DNA from: Acanthamoeba sp. SK_2022b
Taxonomy: Eukaryota; Discosea; Longamoebia; Acanthamoebidae
Assembly: GCA_027943245.1 (NCBI GenBank)
Contig: JANDJZ010001750.1
Span: 62,001-126,000 of the forward strand
Direction: 5' to 3'
Length of the DNA stretch: 64,000 nt
Part shown: piece by piece, positions 61,793 through 64,000 of the stretch
Position numbering within the stretch: position 1 is the stretch's first letter
How the letters are laid out: each line of letters begins with the position of its first letter
The notes under the pieces: model-generated
The model's database searches: none
What the model saw: the letters and a program-made list of their open reading frames with translations, nothing else
What the model was told of the DNA's origin: nothing
Program-made: the position numbers and the translations under genes

Positions 61793-62689
61793 TTAAATGC
61801 CGGCGGTTTCCCGAATATAACGGCGCGCTTTTACCGCATACTCGAACGGGTTGGCCAGCGCCGGATCCTGCTCGGCCTCCACCACCATCCACCCTTTGTA
61901 ACCGCGCTCGTCCAGCAGCTTGAACACCGGCCTGAAGTCGATCACGCCATCACCCGGCACGGTGAAGGTGCCCTTCTTCACGCCGTCGAGGAAGCTCAGC
62001 TTGTTGGCTTTCACTTCCGCCACCACCTCATCGCGCACGTCCTTCAGATGGACGTGGTTGATGCGCGGCAGATACTTCTCCAGGATCGCCATCATCGCCT
62101 GCTGGCTGCCTTCCGAATAGTAGGCGTGGCCGGTATCGAACAGCAGGTAGACGTCGTCGTTGACCATGCTCATGTAGCGATCGATTTCGGCCGTGGTCTG
62201 AATGCCGGTGCCCATGTGGTGGTGCAGACACACCTGCATGCCTTTGCCGGCGGCGATCTTCGCCAGCTCGTTGTAACCGTCGGCCACCCGCTGCCACTCT
62301 TCGTCGCTGAAGTACGGCTTCTCTTCGAACACGCCTTTGGTGGTGCCCTGAATGCTCTTGCTCTGCTCGGAGCAGCCGATCACCCTGGCGCCCATGGCAT
62401 GCAGGAAATTCATGTGGTTGATAAATTCATCGATGGTTTTGTCTTTCTGGCCGTCGGCGAAAAAGGTGCTGAACCAGGCGTTGCAGATCTGGATGCCGCG
62501 AATATCCAGCATCGGCTTCAGCACCGCCGGATCGCGCGGGTATTTGCTGCCCACTTCGCTGCCGGTGAAGCCGGCCAGCGCCATTTCGCTGACGCACTGC
62601 TGGAAGGTGTTTTCCTTGCCCAGATCGGGCATGTCGTCGTTGGTCCAGCCGATCGGCGCGATGGCCAATTTCACGTTGTCTTTATTCAT
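61793..62689 (-). CDS. iolE: Myo-inosose-2 dehydratase IolE
   Basis: The 298-residue TIM-barrel enzyme dehydrates 2-keto-myo-inositol. It begins with [16 protein letters not shown], and [22 protein letters not shown] and [11 protein letters not shown] carry likely metal ligands of this sugar-phosphate isomerase-like family. It is last of the visible iolG, iolH-like, iolE set. Confidence 0.94.
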   Translation of the reverse strand: MNKDNVKLAIAPIGWTNDDMPDLGKENTFQQCVSEMALAGFTGSEVGSKYPRDPAVLKPMLDIRGIQICNAWFSTFFADGQKDKTIDEFINHMNFLHAMGARVIGCSEQSKSIQGTTKGVFEEKPYFSDEEWQRVADGYNELAKIAAGKGMQVCLHHHMGTGIQTTAEIDRYMSMVNDDVYLLFDTGHAYYSEGSQQAMMAILEKYLPRINHVHLKDVRDEVVAEVKANKLSFLDGVKKGTFTVPGDGVIDFRPVFKLLDERGYKGWMVVEAEQDPALANPFEYAVKARRYIRETAGI

Positions 62690-62748
62690 GGTCTGCTTCG
62701 GTCCTTGGAGGGCCGCCGGTGCAAACGCCGCCGGCGAGCCGAATAAGA

Positions 62749-63633
62749 TTATTTGCCCAACAGCTCTCTTTCGATGCGCTCTCTGGTCGCCACCGCCTGG
62801 CTCGGCATCTTTTCCGGGTAGCCGAACAGCGAGGTGCAGATGATCGATTCGCCGCCGACCTTGAAGCTGCGGTTGGCAAATTCCATGTCGCGCAGCGTCT
62901 GGAACAGGGCGTCGAAATTCACCTCGCCTTCGCCGATGCCGACGTGCTGATGCACCGCGGCGTCAACGCCCGGCGGGTTGACGATATAACGGCAATGCTT
63001 GGTGTGATTCATGGTGTCGGCGATCAGCACGTGGGAAAGATCGTCCCCGGCGTACTGCAGCATGCCGGCCACGTCACCCTGCCCCTTGTCGTAGTAGAAG
63101 GTGTGCGGCACGCTGTAGAGGTATTTGACGTGGTCGCTGCGCAGCGATTTCACCAGATCGGCGGTTTCGTTGCTCAGCTCGCAAAAGTCCCACGGGTGCG
63201 ACTGGATCTCCATACGGATACCCTCGCGCTCAACGATCGGCAGCAGCTCCTCCATCGAGCGATACCACAGCTCCTCGCAGATCTCCGGTTCGTTGGGGTT
63301 GCCCGCCAGTTCGGTGTTAATCACCTGCACGCCCATTTCCACCGCGATTTCGATCATCCGCCGCCAGTTTTTGACCGCCGCCTGGCGGCGATCTTCCCCT
63401 GGCCCGGACCAGCGATACACCACGATAAATGAGGAGATCTCCACGCCGGTCGCTTTCAGGGCGTTTTTATACTCCGCCATGATTTCGCGGCTGGCCTTCG
63501 GATGCTTGTAAAACGGGTTGATCTGCGGGTGCGGCGACTGTTCGATGTATTTGTAGCCCCAGTCCGCCACCTGCTGCACCATCTTGGTCACACCCAAATC
63601 CCGGATAACGTCGACATCAAAAGCGATCTTCAT
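62749..63633 (-). CDS. iolH: IolH-like sugar isomerase/epimerase-family protein
   Basis: The 294-residue xylose-isomerase-like TIM-barrel protein begins [19 protein letters not shown]. Likely metal-site stretches are [19 protein letters not shown] and [10 protein letters not shown]. Position between iolG and iolE and the sequence suggest IolH, whose exact reaction is not well defined; IolI-type inosose isomerase is the alternative. The ATG at 63633 has GAGGAG five bases upstream; the in-frame GTG at 63639 overlaps that site. Confidence 0.75.
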   Translation of the reverse strand: MKIAFDVDVIRDLGVTKMVQQVADWGYKYIEQSPHPQINPFYKHPKASREIMAEYKNALKATGVEISSFIVVYRWSGPGEDRRQAAVKNWRRMIEIAVEMGVQVINTELAGNPNEPEICEELWYRSMEELLPIVEREGIRMEIQSHPWDFCELSNETADLVKSLRSDHVKYLYSVPHTFYYDKGQGDVAGMLQYAGDDLSHVLIADTMNHTKHCRYIVNPPGVDAAVHQHVGIGEGEVNFDALFQTLRDMEFANRSFKVGGESIICTSLFGYPEKMPSQAVATRERIERELLGK

Positions 63634-63673
63634 GGTCACTCCTCTGCAATCGTAGGTATGGGGGACAAGCCGA

Positions 63674-64000
<327 letters not shown>

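Overview
The window is about 64 kb of GC-rich enterobacterial chromosome. Gene content and order (mrcA-nudE-igaA-yrfG-hslRO-pckA, envZ-ompR, greB-yhgF-feoABC-bioH-gntX-nfuA-malQP-malT, glpEGR-glpD, glgBXCAP, asd-yhgN-gntKTR-yhhW-ryhB-yhhY) follow the E. coli 74-77 min region. The accessory content (ula, cbpAM and iol genes) and high GC suggest a Serratia of the S. marcescens group. The species is an inference; the gene families are read directly from the translations.

Layout. Positions 1-1249: end of a hofMN (PilM/PilN-like) operon on the minus strand, divergent from mrcA. Positions 1371-11017: cell-wall synthesis (mrcA), nudix hydrolase (nudE), Rcs brake (igaA), nucleotidase (yrfG), heat-shock proteins (hslR, hslO) and gluconeogenesis (pckA). 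Positions 11144-11880: a two-gene RHH/PIN toxin-antitoxin module set between pckA and envZ. Positions 11915-15532: envZ-ompR and cbpAM on the minus strand. Positions 15763-22185: greB, yhgF/tex and the ferrous-iron operon feoABC behind a Fur box. Positions 22227-24910: a BhsA-like small secreted protein, bioH, gntX and nfuA. Positions 24980-32660: the maltodextrin regulon, malPQ divergent from its activator malT. Positions 32664-39371: a complete L-ascorbate operon (ulaABCDEF divergent from ulaG-ulaR) with two near-identical 34-bp operators. Positions 39456-43347: glpEGR and glpD. Positions 43411-53024: the glycogen operon glgBXCAP. Positions 53468-58669: asd, yhgN, gntK, gntT and gntR. Positions 58960-60560: yhhW, the Fur-regulated sRNA ryhB and yhhY. 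Positions 60553-61734: a Tat-leader P1-family peptidase. Positions 61793-64000: iolE, an iolH-like gene and the 3' end of iolG.

How the parts work together. Much of the window is carbon storage and carbon entry: glycogen synthesis and breakdown (glgBXCAP), maltodextrin breakdown (malPQ), glycerol-3-phosphate (glpD), gluconate (gntTK), ascorbate (ula), inositol (iol) and gluconeogenesis (pckA), several with visible local operators and CRP-like sites. A second theme is iron: feoABC, the Fe-S carrier nfuA and the iron-sparing sRNA RyhB, with Fur boxes at feo and ryhB.

I found no phage, insertion sequence, CRISPR array, rRNA or tRNA. No clearly undescribed multi-gene system stands out. The most unusual structures are in non-coding DNA: a four-hairpin cluster with a duplicated 23-bp element between gntR and yhhW, the twin ula operators, a 32-bp perfect palindrome at gntT, an enlarged RyhB, and the long leader region before feoA.
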